Shown: in pieces, positions 35,901 to 43,124 of the stretch
How the letters are laid out: the number at the start of each line of letters is the position of its first letter
How positions within the stretch are numbered: the stretch's first letter is position 1
DNA from: Dendrocalamus latiflorus
Taxonomy: Eukaryota; Streptophyta; Magnoliopsida; Poales; Poaceae
DNA: 64,000 nt
Reading direction: 5' to 3'
Assembly (NCBI GenBank): GCA_017311315.1
Contig: CM029609.1
Location: 37,570,744 to 37,634,743 of the forward strand
The notes under the pieces: model-generated
Told to the model about the DNA's origin: nothing
Databases searched by the model: none
The model's input: only the letters and a program-made list of their open reading frames with translations
Position numbers and translations under genes: made by a program

Positions 35901-38900
35901 TCCTTCAATGTACATAGAAATTGTGATACAAGTATAGTCTTATTGTGCACAACATATGGAAGAAGGAAATCTTCAATCAAAATCAAAAGGGGAGAGATAC
36001 CTTATCATGCTGCCACTGAGAGCATCCAAAGCATAATCAGCAATATCTGTAGCAGCCAACTCGGTTTTACAGCGAAGGATAATACGGGCAACATCAAGAG
36101 CAACATTTCCCTGGATGTAACCAATAACATGACAGAAAACAAATATTATATAAAGGGATAAAAAAGAATATTTAATTGGGCACATCATGGAACACTCATG
36201 TTCATTTTTGCATACTAGTACATTTCTTTTCTTTTGCAGCAAGCTTGTGGAAACAAACGAAATTTTCTGTACGATATTCACCCTAAAAGAAAAATATGAA
36301 ACACTAGAAAGTATGAATTTTTCTGTCTATCACAGCTATAGAGCAAATAGTGTTAGCATACAAGACAACAGAAACCTCAAATGGGAGCCATCAATTCTAT
36401 AGTCATGGAAGATTGCTCCACTGAGAAGCTGCCAATGCTTTTACAGAATGTAGATATCAATCTGCAAGTTTTGTTTATTAGTTGACATATAATTCTGGTT
36501 TTTCAGATCGCAGATTTGTTAATTGAGTCAGAGGCATTGGTTTGTTGCCTTCATAGGTGATGATGCAATATTGATCACGAGAATGGCCCTAGGTTACGGT
36601 TGATGGCTTTTGGCTATGGTTAATGGCTTTTAGCTGCGTTTTTCCAAACAGCGGCGGACTGTAGAGACACCGACGCGGACGGCACACACATTTTGGGCTC
36701 GGAAAACCGTTTGGAAAAGCAGAAGCTGCTTGGAGAAACCGCCCAGTTTATTTCGACTTCTGGAGAAGGTGAAGCCAAAAGGCACAAAAAAGCCAAAAAA
36801 ACAACAATGACTCACTGAGGAAGCCAGTCAACAAAGATGGAATGCGATGCTTCCCCAAGAGAAACAATCATTACAAAGGAACATGATGGAGAATGGAGTG
36901 GAAAACATAGCTCTATCCCATGAAGCATGAACTGGAGCCACATGATACAACAATTTACTTCAACAGGAAGGACTGAAATAAGATAGGCTCCATTGATGAT
37001 AATTGTTCCTAATACTCTTTTCAAGCCCTTGTGATCTTGGTGTTGTGCACAGTGCAGTATTCCTGCTTTGATGTAAGGACTGGTGTTGTCTTGGATGACC
37101 AAAGTTACATTTTACATACAGTCATACATGGTACTTCAAAATTAAGTTAAGTAACGGATCAACAGCAATCTCTAAAGTTAAAATGAAATTACAGGTTAGT
37201 TGTATTTCAAGTTTAAATAAAACTATCAAACTATGAATCAATTCTCTTGGCCCCAAAATGTTGAAACACTGTTCAAATACTAATTTCTTCAGAGTAAAAT
37301 AAAGATACCTGTCCAAGGACAACAGCAGAATCTGTTCTTTTCAAGTCAGGAGCCAGGTTGCACATGTCTGGGTGCCCATTATACCACCACACAAACTCTC
37401 GAGCTGAATGTATTCCCCTCAGATCCTAGATACAAAGATCATATTAGAACTAAAACAACCAATTTACACAATGAAGAAAGCAAAATATAAATCATACGAT
37501 AAATTGATAACACTACATAAGTTTGCACATAGCTGATCTAAATGACAAAATACTATATCAATGGCATGTAACAGCCTGTTTCAGCATATGTGCACAACTT
37601 ACATTTATCTTTTTTTCGTGATACTTTTTGTTGGGGGAGTGACTCACACCTTGGCCCAATCGGCCCACCAGAGCGAAGCCCAATTATGTGTGTAACTACA
37701 AAGTAGGCCCACTAAGGCTATGCCAAGGAAATGACATATTTGCCCTTACTAGTAGACCCCAAATGGGGCATTTGTGTAAACACTCTCTCCCATAGCTATA
37801 AATATGACCCCTAGGGTACCATGGAGGGGGAGAGAACATTTTGTGTAACAAAAAAACTTGAGCTGAGATTCAGCACTGGGCATACACTTTACACCTCTCC
37901 CCTCTCTTGAGTTTTAGACTCCGGGTACCCCTCTCTGGCTTCCCAAAGCTCCGGTATCCGCTGTTTGGCCTGTAGCCACAACACTTTTTCATGTGTAATT
38001 GTTGGGGATTACACAAACTTGTCTCTTTCACTTGGTGTTAATATCATCATAAACACCACATGCACTCTACTGTTTATGTGATAACCAACATATTTGAGGG
38101 CTACATAAACAAATCTCGATTTGTCAAAAATAAATAACAGAAAGACTACAGCTAACATGGAGGTTGTGCCCATCAAATATCTGTAACATTAAGATTCACT
38201 ACGAAGTCAAAATAAATTATACCTCCCCAGGAATTCCAAATGATCTATCACTTTCTGCACCATAAGCAAGAACAACCTGTTCATCAGTAAAAAAAATAAT
38301 ATGTCAACATTCTATTAATATAATATCATTGTAGAGTTATAGTGTGAAGAAAAATAACTGTTCAGCGAAAAAGATAGCTCCTTGGTTATCTGCTTGTAGC
38401 CTAAAACTTACAACATCGTATGTCTTCCGAAGCTCTGATAGGAATACATCACTTCCAAGTGTTACATTCCCAAAGAATGAACACCGTCCATTTGCAGCTA
38501 CACGAGAAAATTGGTTTACCACAATCTGTTGGAAAGTTTGAGGGAGACTTAATCTTCTAAGGAATTTATTTAGTACTACAAATATTCATATCGAGAAGGC
38601 GAGTAAAATCATGAGGTGACAAGGCAACATGTAGCAGGTAATAGTTATTTGAGCAAAAAGAGAGCTGCATGTACAAATATTGGTCAAATCCAGAAACAAC
38701 TGAGGAATTAGGAAGTAGCTCACCACCTCTAAACCAAATGTGTTTCTTACTTTCTTGCAGTTACTGGTAGCAGTTGCTGATAGATTAAAAATCGACTGAA
38801 TTTCAGTTTCTCAATAAGACAATTAAAAGAAATGCCCACCTTTGTTTCCGGATGATCTGGAGCCACTCCAGAACGGACTAAACCAAACGGTGTCGGCAGC

Positions 38901-39587
38901 CTATCAATAATGTCCACTTGCGCTCCCTCATGACCCTTCAGCATCTGCTTAATCCACCAAAGGAACACTCGATAAACACCATGGAAATGCAATGCGGAAA
39001 GAAACAAATAAGGAAAAGCGTTGCAACAAATTTGCTTGTTAATGTTCTTTTCTTCTTGTTGCTTCAACAAATGCCACGGGAAGCTCCAAATGCATTGCTT
39101 ATCAAACATGTTTAGCACTTGATCTTTTATTGTACAGCAATTAGTTCCGGATCCCAGCACATTTCACAGATACACTATTAAACTAAACAATTTCCACGAT
39201 TACGTCCGCAGCTTAGCAAACAGATTTTAATAGACAGAACAGAACTGCATTCAGGAACATTTCACAAACTGCAGCACGCTAAGGATTGAAGAAAGCGCCC
39301 TATCCCTATGGGGGGAAAGAACACAGCACAAGAACCGAAGACACCCGCCACCAAAGCCGTCACATCTTGCGAAGCAAGAAAGAAGAGAGAGAGAGGGGCA
39401 AGAGCGAGGAGCCAAGGGTATCGCACGCCCGCACCTTGTCTGCCGTGTAGAATCCAGCGGGGCCGCTGCCGACGACGCAGACGTGGAGCAGCTCGCGCTC
39501 GGACGCCACGGCGGCGGCGGAGAAGCCCCTCGGCCGCGGGAACAGCAGCAGCCTCCTCGCATGGGAGAGAAGAAGCCCGCGGCCCAT
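19721..39587 (-). CDS. MFDR: Mitochondrial NADPH:adrenodoxin/ferredoxin oxidoreductase, 13 exons
   Basis: Flavoprotein that passes electrons from NADPH to mitochondrial ferredoxin (adrenodoxin); in plants the pair supports biotin synthase and other iron-sulfur reactions. Exons: 39435-39587, 38840-38944, 38412-38525, 38223-38276, 37309-37425, 36001-36110, 35829-35902, 29617-29678, 20800-20995, 20659-20722, 20500-20567, 20243-20385, 19721-19957. They sum to 1,497 bp, 498 residues plus stop, close to the family's usual length. All borders are GT-AG and all phases join. Visible motifs are an Arg-rich, acid-poor N-terminus fitting a mitochondrial transit peptide, the FAD-binding GSGPAG, RLPTPFGLVRSGVAPDHPETK-like block, the NADP-binding GQGNVALDVAR formed across exons 5-6, VGRRGPVQAA, and the late FAD block GWLKRGPTGIVATN. 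The start was chosen at 39587 because homologous proteins begin with such a short presequence; an in-frame ATG at 39719 would add 44 residues. No frame damage is seen despite two retrotransposon-filled introns. Confidence 0.93.
20063..20075. repeat. Poly-C run in MFDR intron 12
   Basis: Thirteen consecutive C on the plus strand, poly-G in the pre-mRNA sense; likely length-variable. Confidence 0.85.
21060..21189 (-). repeat. Left LTR of the outer intron-8 element
   Basis: Starts TGTTAATATGAG and ends CTCTTAACA; on the minus strand it includes a TATA-like CTCTATATATTACT. It pairs with 28032-28160. Confidence 0.8.
22140..22448 (-). repeat. 3' LTR of nested copia element
   Basis: TG...CA bounded, 309 bp, preceded by CAGAG and followed by the polypyrimidine CTCTCCCCCT (polypurine tract on the minus strand). 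Confidence 0.9.
22457..25918 (-). CDS. Copia polyprotein (protease, integrase, RT, RNase H), 1153 aa
   Basis: One uninterrupted frame. Approximate domains: protease active site DTGA (residues 69-72); integrase zinc motif H198, H203, C231, C234; integrase catalytic D262, D325 and E361 with the DD35E spacing; a proline-rich linker (515-575); reverse transcriptase (665-900) with active-site YVDD at 832-835; RNase H (965-1110) including the SCEAEYIA block; then a short tail ending just outside the 3' LTR. The integrase-RT order is that of Ty1/copia. No zinc knuckle precedes the protease, and the join to gag is out of frame. The enzymes could be functional, but gag-pol coupling looks broken. Confidence 0.93.
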   Translation of the reverse strand: MTAMSYSVSRAHVAQPEEEQPALFIAHASIELPPAAPAAAAFLHLDEPKAHALLGDSSGNDKTDGWCLDTGATHHMTGRREFFSELDSGVRGTVKFGDASAVEIKGVGSVVFVAKTGEHRLLTGVYYIPALRNSISLGQLDENGSRVEIEHGVLRIWDHRRRLLVKVNRSNRLYALHAQVAQPLCLATRRDDDAWRWHERFGHLNFEALRQLGSKEMVRGMPHVDHVEQFCDTCVLTKLRRLPFPRQASFRAKEKLELVHGDLCGPVTPATPGGRCYFLLLVDDVSRYMWAVLLDVKAAAADAINRLQAAAEAECGRKLRVLRTDNGGEFTAAEFAAYCADEGIHRHFSAPYTPQQNGVVERRNQTVVATARALLKQRGMPAFYWGEAVMTAVHLLNRSPTKALDGKTPYEAWHGRKPAVSHLRVFSCLAFVKELNHVGKLDDRSTPGVFIGYAEGAKAYRVLDPTTRRVRTTRDVVFDEGRGWTWGKMVDDGSTPTIIDFVVDYVHFEEAGGANSSSSPSSPTPPPRSPPPPASPSPPPPPAPASSQAPTSPPPATPRSPAPAPTPSGSAPAASAHDEQRTVEFATPLSNDEDRIDAYHGGEPLRYHTVDDLSEQPVPELAQRDFEAELHLAQDDGEPRSFAEAERDAAWRAAMQEEMDAVERNKTWELADLLAGHHAISLKWVFKLKKDEAGEVIKHKARLVARGFVQQEGVDFDDAFAPVARMESVRLLLALAAQEGWCVHHMDVKSAFLNGDLKEEVYVRQPLGFIIPGKESKVLRLRKALYGLRQAPRAWNAKLDSTLKQMGFQQSAHEAAVYRRGKGGNALLIGVYVDDLVITGTKEEEIEAFKAEMKATFQMSDLGPLSYLGIEVHQDSSGISLRQTAYAKRIVELGGLTDCNPAHTPMEERLKLSRESTAEEVDATQYRRIVGSLRYLVHTRPDLAFAVGYVSRFMQRPTTEHQQAVTRILRYVAGTSDYGLHYPRCPGAAHFIGYSDSDHAGDIDTSKSTSGTLYFLGKCPISWQSVKQQVVALSSCEAEYIAATTASTQALWLARLLGDLLGRDAEAVELRVDSKSALALAKNPVFHERSKHIRVRYHFIRSCLDEGSARANYINTQDQLADFLTKSLGRIKFQELRARIGMAQIPHKETHKT
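25919..27230 (-). CDS. Copia gag, apparently defective
   Basis: The minus frame carries an Ala/Glu-rich coiled N-terminus and the copia gag core, including LQVRHMWDAV, WDAIAAARIG, TLRKEWENL and the MTIEEALGRLKVVD block near 25925. The frame continues open to 25782 in a different phase from pol. The expected CCHC zinc knuckle between the core and the pol start is missing. Its first in-frame ATG (27230) lies inside the LTR, upstream of the primer site, so the true start is uncertain and may have been lost through an early frameshift. Gag would normally form the virus-like particle that packages element RNA. Confidence 0.75.
27180..27539 (-). repeat. 5' LTR of nested copia element
   Basis: 360 bp, TG...CA bounded. 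It has two more short AAGATGCT-type repeat units than the 3' LTR and is followed by CAGAG. The primer site TTGCTCTGATACCA is two bases to its left. Confidence 0.9.
28018..28160 (-). repeat. Right LTR and primer-binding site of the outer intron-8 element
   Basis: TTGCTCTGATACCA (28018-28031) is the complement of the tRNA-Met primer site; the LTR (28032-28160) follows without a spacer and matches 21060-21189 with scattered substitutions. Confidence 0.8.
28161..28687. other. Intron 8 remainder, no feature seen
   Basis: AT-rich intronic DNA between the outer LTR element and the MITE dimer. No repeat pair, motif or reading frame worth calling. Confidence 0.4.
28688..29207. mobile_element. hAT-like MITE with dimeric structure
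   Basis: The element starts TAGGGGTGCAAA and ends GATTGCATCCTTA, imperfect inverted ends, with a perfect 8-bp target duplication ATCACAAC at 28680-28687 and 29208-29215. A second internal start TAGGGGTGCAAA occurs at about 29017, and a decayed internal end (TTGCACCTA) at about 28992-29000. The two halves are related to each other (CGGATAATTTCCGT versus CAGATAATTTCCGT). The interior is rich in TCCGTATTCG-like words, as in 46928-47433. No transposase is encoded. Confidence 0.75.
29208..29616. other. Intron 8 end next to exon 8, no feature seen
   Basis: Ordinary AT-rich intron sequence with a short CA repeat at about 29275-29288. The exon 8 donor is at its right edge. Confidence 0.4.
29617..29678 (-). 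CDS. MFDR: MFDR exon 8, 62 bp, isolated between two TE-filled introns
   Basis: It encodes the segment LKNVRICIKEADLVTSPADE in the correct phase, preceded by TGCAG and followed by GTTTGT. It is separated from exon 7 by 6,150 bp and from exon 9 by 8,621 bp. Its 62 bp are not a multiple of three, so skipping it would shift the frame of everything downstream. Confidence 0.88.
29843..30025 (+). repeat. 5' LTR of intron-7 copia with 16-bp tip duplication
   Basis: The LTR proper is 29859-30025; 29843-29858 repeats its first ten bases and then ACATAT. The target duplication CCTTG abuts 29843, so the duplication was part of the inserted DNA or arose inside the LTR afterwards. Confidence 0.8.
30107..31070 (+). 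pseudogene. Copia gag of the intron-7 element
   Basis: The frame begins at an ATG at 30107, 80 bp after the LTR. It has an Ala-rich N-terminus followed by the gag core (WLGIEAQFLGNRETRAL, DYCRKMKGMADALGDLG, VLNVLRGLNEKYDHM). From about 31060 the phase no longer matches the downstream Gln/Pro-rich NPWTG and protease segment, so gag and pol are now separated by a frameshift. This lineage has no CCHC knuckle; the Pro-rich stretch takes its place. In the antisense direction there is a long GC-driven open frame that is not a gene. Confidence 0.75.
31213..34513 (+). pseudogene. Copia pol of the intron-7 element, multiply frameshifted
   Basis: The order is copia-type: protease WVMDSGASNHMT (about 31555), GAG-pre-integrase HRRLGHPGHEALSKL with its C-X2-C (about 31950-32060), integrase core (HCDLWTSP, VQCDNG, SPQNGKAER), a shifted integrase C-terminus (NRLPTKTLAF), and a Pro/Ala/Arg-rich linker. 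These are followed by reverse transcriptase (KWIFRHKF, KNAFLHGTL, SLYGLKQAPRAW, YMDD at about 33966) and RNase H (YSDADWAGCPDTRKSTSGYA). Frame changes occur near 31920, 32505, 32640, 33185 and 34435. About 40-50 residues after YMDD are deleted. The chimeric insertion splits RNase H at 34513. Not functional. Confidence 0.85.
34514..34835 (-). repeat. LTR A of the chimeric element (3' position)
   Basis: 322 bp from TGTTAGCACACG to TTTTCCCAACA on the plus strand, followed by the polypyrimidine TCTCCCCCT. No second copy in this window. Confidence 0.8.
34908..35254 (-). repeat. LTR B of the chimeric element (5' position)
   Basis: 347 bp starting TGTTAGTCGCTGG and ending TTATCCATCA, matching 27180-27539 with a few substitutions and short-repeat indels. 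The spacer CT and primer site GGCTCTGATACCA are on its left, as in the intron-8 copia. Confidence 0.88.
35255..35575 (+). pseudogene. RNase H end of intron-7 copia (after the nested insertion)
   Basis: It continues the host pol: WIRQLLQELH, then CDNVSAIYLSTNP, RTKHIEIDLHFVRE and QFADIFTKGLP, ending with TAG at 35573-35575. This is the usual copia RNase H tail and shows exactly where the chimeric element interrupted it. Confidence 0.85.
35588..35754 (+). repeat. 3' LTR of intron-7 copia
   Basis: 167 bp, TGTTAAACATCC...CGCTATCA, preceded by a purine-rich ACGGGGGAG and followed by CCTTG. Confidence 0.88.
35829..39587 (-). CDS. MFDR: MFDR exons 1-7 (presequence, FAD and NADP Rossmann motifs)
   Basis: Exon 1 (51 codons) holds the presequence and the dinucleotide-fold glycine motif. 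Exons 2-4 (35, 38 and 18 codons) complete the first FAD segment, including VVLAYGAESD. Exon 5 (39 codons) contains the REFVWWYNGHPD block and ends in the Gln preceding the NADP glycine motif. Exon 6 (110 bp) supplies GNVALDVARI, and exon 7 (74 bp) gives KVYLVGRRGPVQAA. Introns 1-6 are 490, 314, 135, 797, 1,198 and 98 bp. Intron 4 contains a solo-LTR-like insert and intron 5 a possible MITE. Confidence 0.9.
36580..36800. mobile_element. Possible MITE remnant in MFDR intron 5
   Basis: The left part contains GATGGCTTTTGGCTATGG and GGCTTTTAGCTGCG; the right part contains inverted relatives such as GAAGCCAAAAGGCAC. CCGTTTGGAAAAGCAGAAGC words recur and resemble 39650-40015. Ends and target duplication could not be fixed. 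Confidence 0.35.
37629..38090 (+). mobile_element. Solo-LTR-like insert in MFDR intron 4
   Basis: The 462-bp stretch begins TGTTGGGGGAGTG and ends ATAACCAACA. It has a promoter-like TATAAATATGACC (about 37797) and is GC-richer than the surrounding intron. Flanking pentamers CTTTT and TATTT agree at only three of five positions, so the duplication is not convincing. No interior or partner LTR is present. Confidence 0.45.
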
Positions 39588-39639
39588 CTCGGAAGTGCCC
39601 CGCGTGGGTGGCCGCGCTGGGGAGGGGTGGGGGGATCCT

Positions 39640-40020
39640 TCCCGGTGGCGACGGCGACGAGGGTGCCTTTGGAGCTTTTTGGAGCTGCTTTTGCTTCCAA
39701 AAAGCCAAAAGCCAACCAAAGGGGTAGAAACTAGAAGCTGCTTTTTCAGAAGCAGCAGCTACTTTTGGGTAGTACAGTTTTAAAAGCATCTTGGACCCTG
39801 CTTTTGACTTTTGGCTTTCTGCTTTTTGAAATGGTGAAAATAGAGAGCTGTTTCACAGTTGTTTCAAGAAAAATAGAGATAGGAGGTAAGTTTTATACTT
39901 GTTTGAACCAAATAGCTTACAGCTTTTCCACAGCCCACAACCTACAACAGCTATTCCATAGCTCACAGCTCACAGCAGTTTTTTTTCAGAAGCCACAACC
40001 AAACACACCCCTCGGTGCCC
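39640..40020. mobile_element. MITE-like element abutting the MFDR 5' end
   Basis: Rich in inverted AAGCCAAAAGCCAACCAAA and GCTTTTGACTTTTGGC words, and the right edge CAACCAAACACACCCC is typical of abundant grass MITEs. GGTGCC occurs on both sides (about 39662 and 40014), possibly part of an 8-bp duplication. It begins about 60-80 bp upstream of the MFDR start codon, so it must lie in the promoter or 5' untranslated region. Confidence 0.5.
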
Positions 40021-40062
40021 CCGGATTCTTCGATCCCTCTTTCGCTGTTTCAGGCAGCAAAA

Positions 40063-41217
40063 TGCTCGGCCCAGTTGAGGGCATGTGCACGCATATCAGT
40101 TTGCAGGTCTAGCCCGCGATTGGGCCGGTCCGGAACACGAATAGCACGCCCCCGTGGCTGTTCGGCCGACGCTTACTGGTGCCGACTTCTCGATGGGCCT
40201 AAGCACCGTCGATTCTGTGCGTATCTTTTGGCATGTGCAGATTAATATGGCCGAGATGCACTTTACGAGAAATAGTTCAATTCCCATGAAAATCGAGAAA
40301 AAAAATCCGTATTTTAAAAGGAGCCTAAAACTGTGGAACTAGTGTTTTCTGAAGCAACGTGTTGGAAAGGTAAGTTATATTTTAACATCAAATTTTACTA
40401 GAAAATAAACATGATAAAAGACTAACGATACAATAATCAAAACTACAAGCGGGTAACTCATTGTGCTTCAGGATATACACAAGAAAAGAATTATAACAAA
40501 GTCAATTGATCATATGAATGACTTACAGAGGGCTTTTATGAAAAACATGAAGCAACATAGACTCGATACAATGCAGGACGTAGAGGTAGCAGTGCAAGAC
40601 CGGTTGCATGAATGTGCTGCCTAGAAACCTTATTGCCGCCTCACACATATGTTCTCTGCAGCAATGTCTTGCATGTATCACTCACCCTCCTTCCTAGTGT
40701 ATGTTGAGGAGGATGGCCGGCGTGGCTGAGCAGCTCGACACTACAACATAGCTATCTAGAGCAGAGGAGGAATTCTCTGTTTTATCCTAGACGACTCTAA
40801 ACCCTTTAAAGGACAGCACAATCACTTACCAATAACTGCCACGATTAAACCGAATTAAGACACTGATAACCACCTCATCAAACCACACGATGGTAGACTA
40901 GTTCAAAAAAGAAAGTGAAATACACGTTTGCAAAAGAAAGGTGGAGTCACCATAGCACGATCATGATCGCAAGTCACAAGTTAAGCGATTTTCATATGAA
41001 TATGCATGCACGTCTATGTGTTTAGCCAATGTATTCCACATGCCACCCCTTGCCATATGTCATACATTTCATTATTTCAAGGTGTAGCAAATACCCCACC
41101 TTATAAATTGCACTCACACTACTTGGCTAGATAATGTGGGACTAAACCATGCATGCTTTAGAATTTCTTGAGAAATGGGCCTTACCACAATGGGACAATT
41201 TCTAGCAATCCCCCCTA
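40063..41217 (-). repeat. 3' LTR of truncated copia element
   Basis: 1,155 bp; it contains the segments matching 43125-43300 and 44594-45593, which together make up the right LTR. Confidence 0.75.
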
Positions 41218-41228
41218 ATTCTAAAGCC

Positions 41229-43124
41229 AACAGAATAAAACATGATGAGAGTCACTGTGCTGAAGTATTGTTAATATAATACTCATTTGGTGTAAGTCCC
41301 ATATAAAATAAACTTGCACCTAGAATAACAAGATTTATCTTGTCATAGGACTTCATAGCTTTACATGATCAAATTACACTTGAAATCTCAACTAATATTA
41401 GGTTACCAAATAACCACGTCTAAACGGAGTGTTAAAAGGTCATGCTCCCATATCTACTCATGAACTTTCTAAAAAATACCCTGATCTCGCAAACTACAAC
41501 CACACTGTTAAACTCAGGTAGATGTATTCTTTCTAGGTATTCTGCAAACTAATATATTTTTTCTTATGAGGACAATAGAATACATTAAACTTTTATGCCA
41601 ACCTTCTATACAGTCTAGAGCATTTTGTCTATTAGGACACAGATACAATTAATATATATGCTCTTGTTACAACATCAACTTATTTTTTCTATTGCCTTAG
41701 TCATGGGATCTCCAATCAAATAGGCATGGGTTATCATTGTGACGTAACTTAAAAAAGCCCCATTCCCATATCCAAAGACGCAACAAAAATCGCCTTCGTG
41801 CTAACCTCTTTGTAAAAAAAGATCTATTAGATTTGTCTTAGTACTAATGTACTTCACTGCAACCACTCCAGAGTTTCTTAATTTTATGATAGATTTAAGC
41901 TTACACTTCAAATATCTAGGAGAACTTCATGTTATCCTTGTACTCATAACCTTGGTCAACACCGTTTGGTTATCGCGATACATTAGAATTAATCATATTA
42001 GTTTCTCAACCAATAGTAATTCCAACAGAATCTCAGTTAGCCATTCCACCTCAATAGTGGCATTGTCTAATGCTACAAGTTTTTCTTTCATAGTTGATCT
42101 CGTTAATATGATCTGTTTGCAAGACTTCTGACACTATAGCATCGGCTAATGTAAAGACATAATCACATGTAGCTTTGATCTCATCTGCATTAGAGATCCA
42201 ATTGAAGCCACTAAAATATCCTTCTAACACATATGGATATGCAGTATAACAAATTCCAAAATATGTTGTACCTCTCAAGTAGCGCAACACTCTCTCAAGT
42301 ACCTCTTAATGATCATCTCCTAGGATAGATGTAAACCGACCTAATTTGCTTACATCAAATAAAATGTTAGGTCTTGTGGCACTAGTTGAATACATAAGCG
42401 AATCAACAATTTGCAAATACCTCAATTAATCTTTTCCTAGTCCCTCATTCTTCCGTGGTTTAATGCTCACATCATAGGGTGTTGGAGAAATTTTATAATT
42501 CTTATAGCCAAAATAGCTGAAGATTTCCTTAGCATAATGGGGTTGGTTCAAAGTAATTCCATCCTCATTTTTTATCTATTTAGTATTCGGAATGATATTT
42601 GTCTCTCCCAAGTCTTTCATACCAAAACAATGTGATAAGAAAATTTTGCCATCATAAATTATGGCAGTATTCATCTCAAATATAAGTATGTCATTAACAT
42701 ACAAATACAAGATCACTCCTTGATACCCACCATAACGGTAATATAAACATTTATCAGAGTTGTTCGCAGCAAAGCCGACGGATGTCAAAGTTTTGTCAAA
42801 CTTCTCGTGCTATTGTTTAGGTGCTTACTTTAGGCCATACAAGAATTTCAATAATTTGCACACCTTTTTTTCCTATCCAAAAATCACAAAATCATTTGGT
42901 TGATCCATATAGATTTCTTCCTCTAACTCTCCATTAAGTAAAGCTATCTTCACGTCCATTTGATGAATATGTAGACCATAGGAAGATGCTAACACAAAGA
43001 ACACTTTGATGGTGGTTAGTCTAACAACAGAAGAATATGTATTAAAGAAATCATCTCCTTTTTTAGTATAACCCTTAACCACAAGTCCTACATTGTACTT
43101 TTTAATTGGTACCATCAGGCCCAG
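41229..43124 (-). pseudogene. Copia RT/RNase H fragment
   Basis: Three readable blocks on the minus strand are 42873-43115 (VVKGYTKKGDDFFNTYSSVVR...HQMDVKIALLNGELEEEIYM), 42576-42788 (YRYGGYQGVILYLYVNDILIF, with active-site YVND instead of YVDD) and 42051-42290 (LRYLRGTTYFGICYTA, RNase H start). They are separated by stops and frameshifts. The Asp-to-Asn change and the missing N-terminal half show that it is dead. Antisense open frames such as 41847-42131 are shadows. Confidence 0.8.

Noticed and set aside
37629..38090. Calling a confident solo LTR with target duplication
   Set aside because: The flanking pentamers CTTTT and TATTT differ at two positions, so it was kept at low confidence only.
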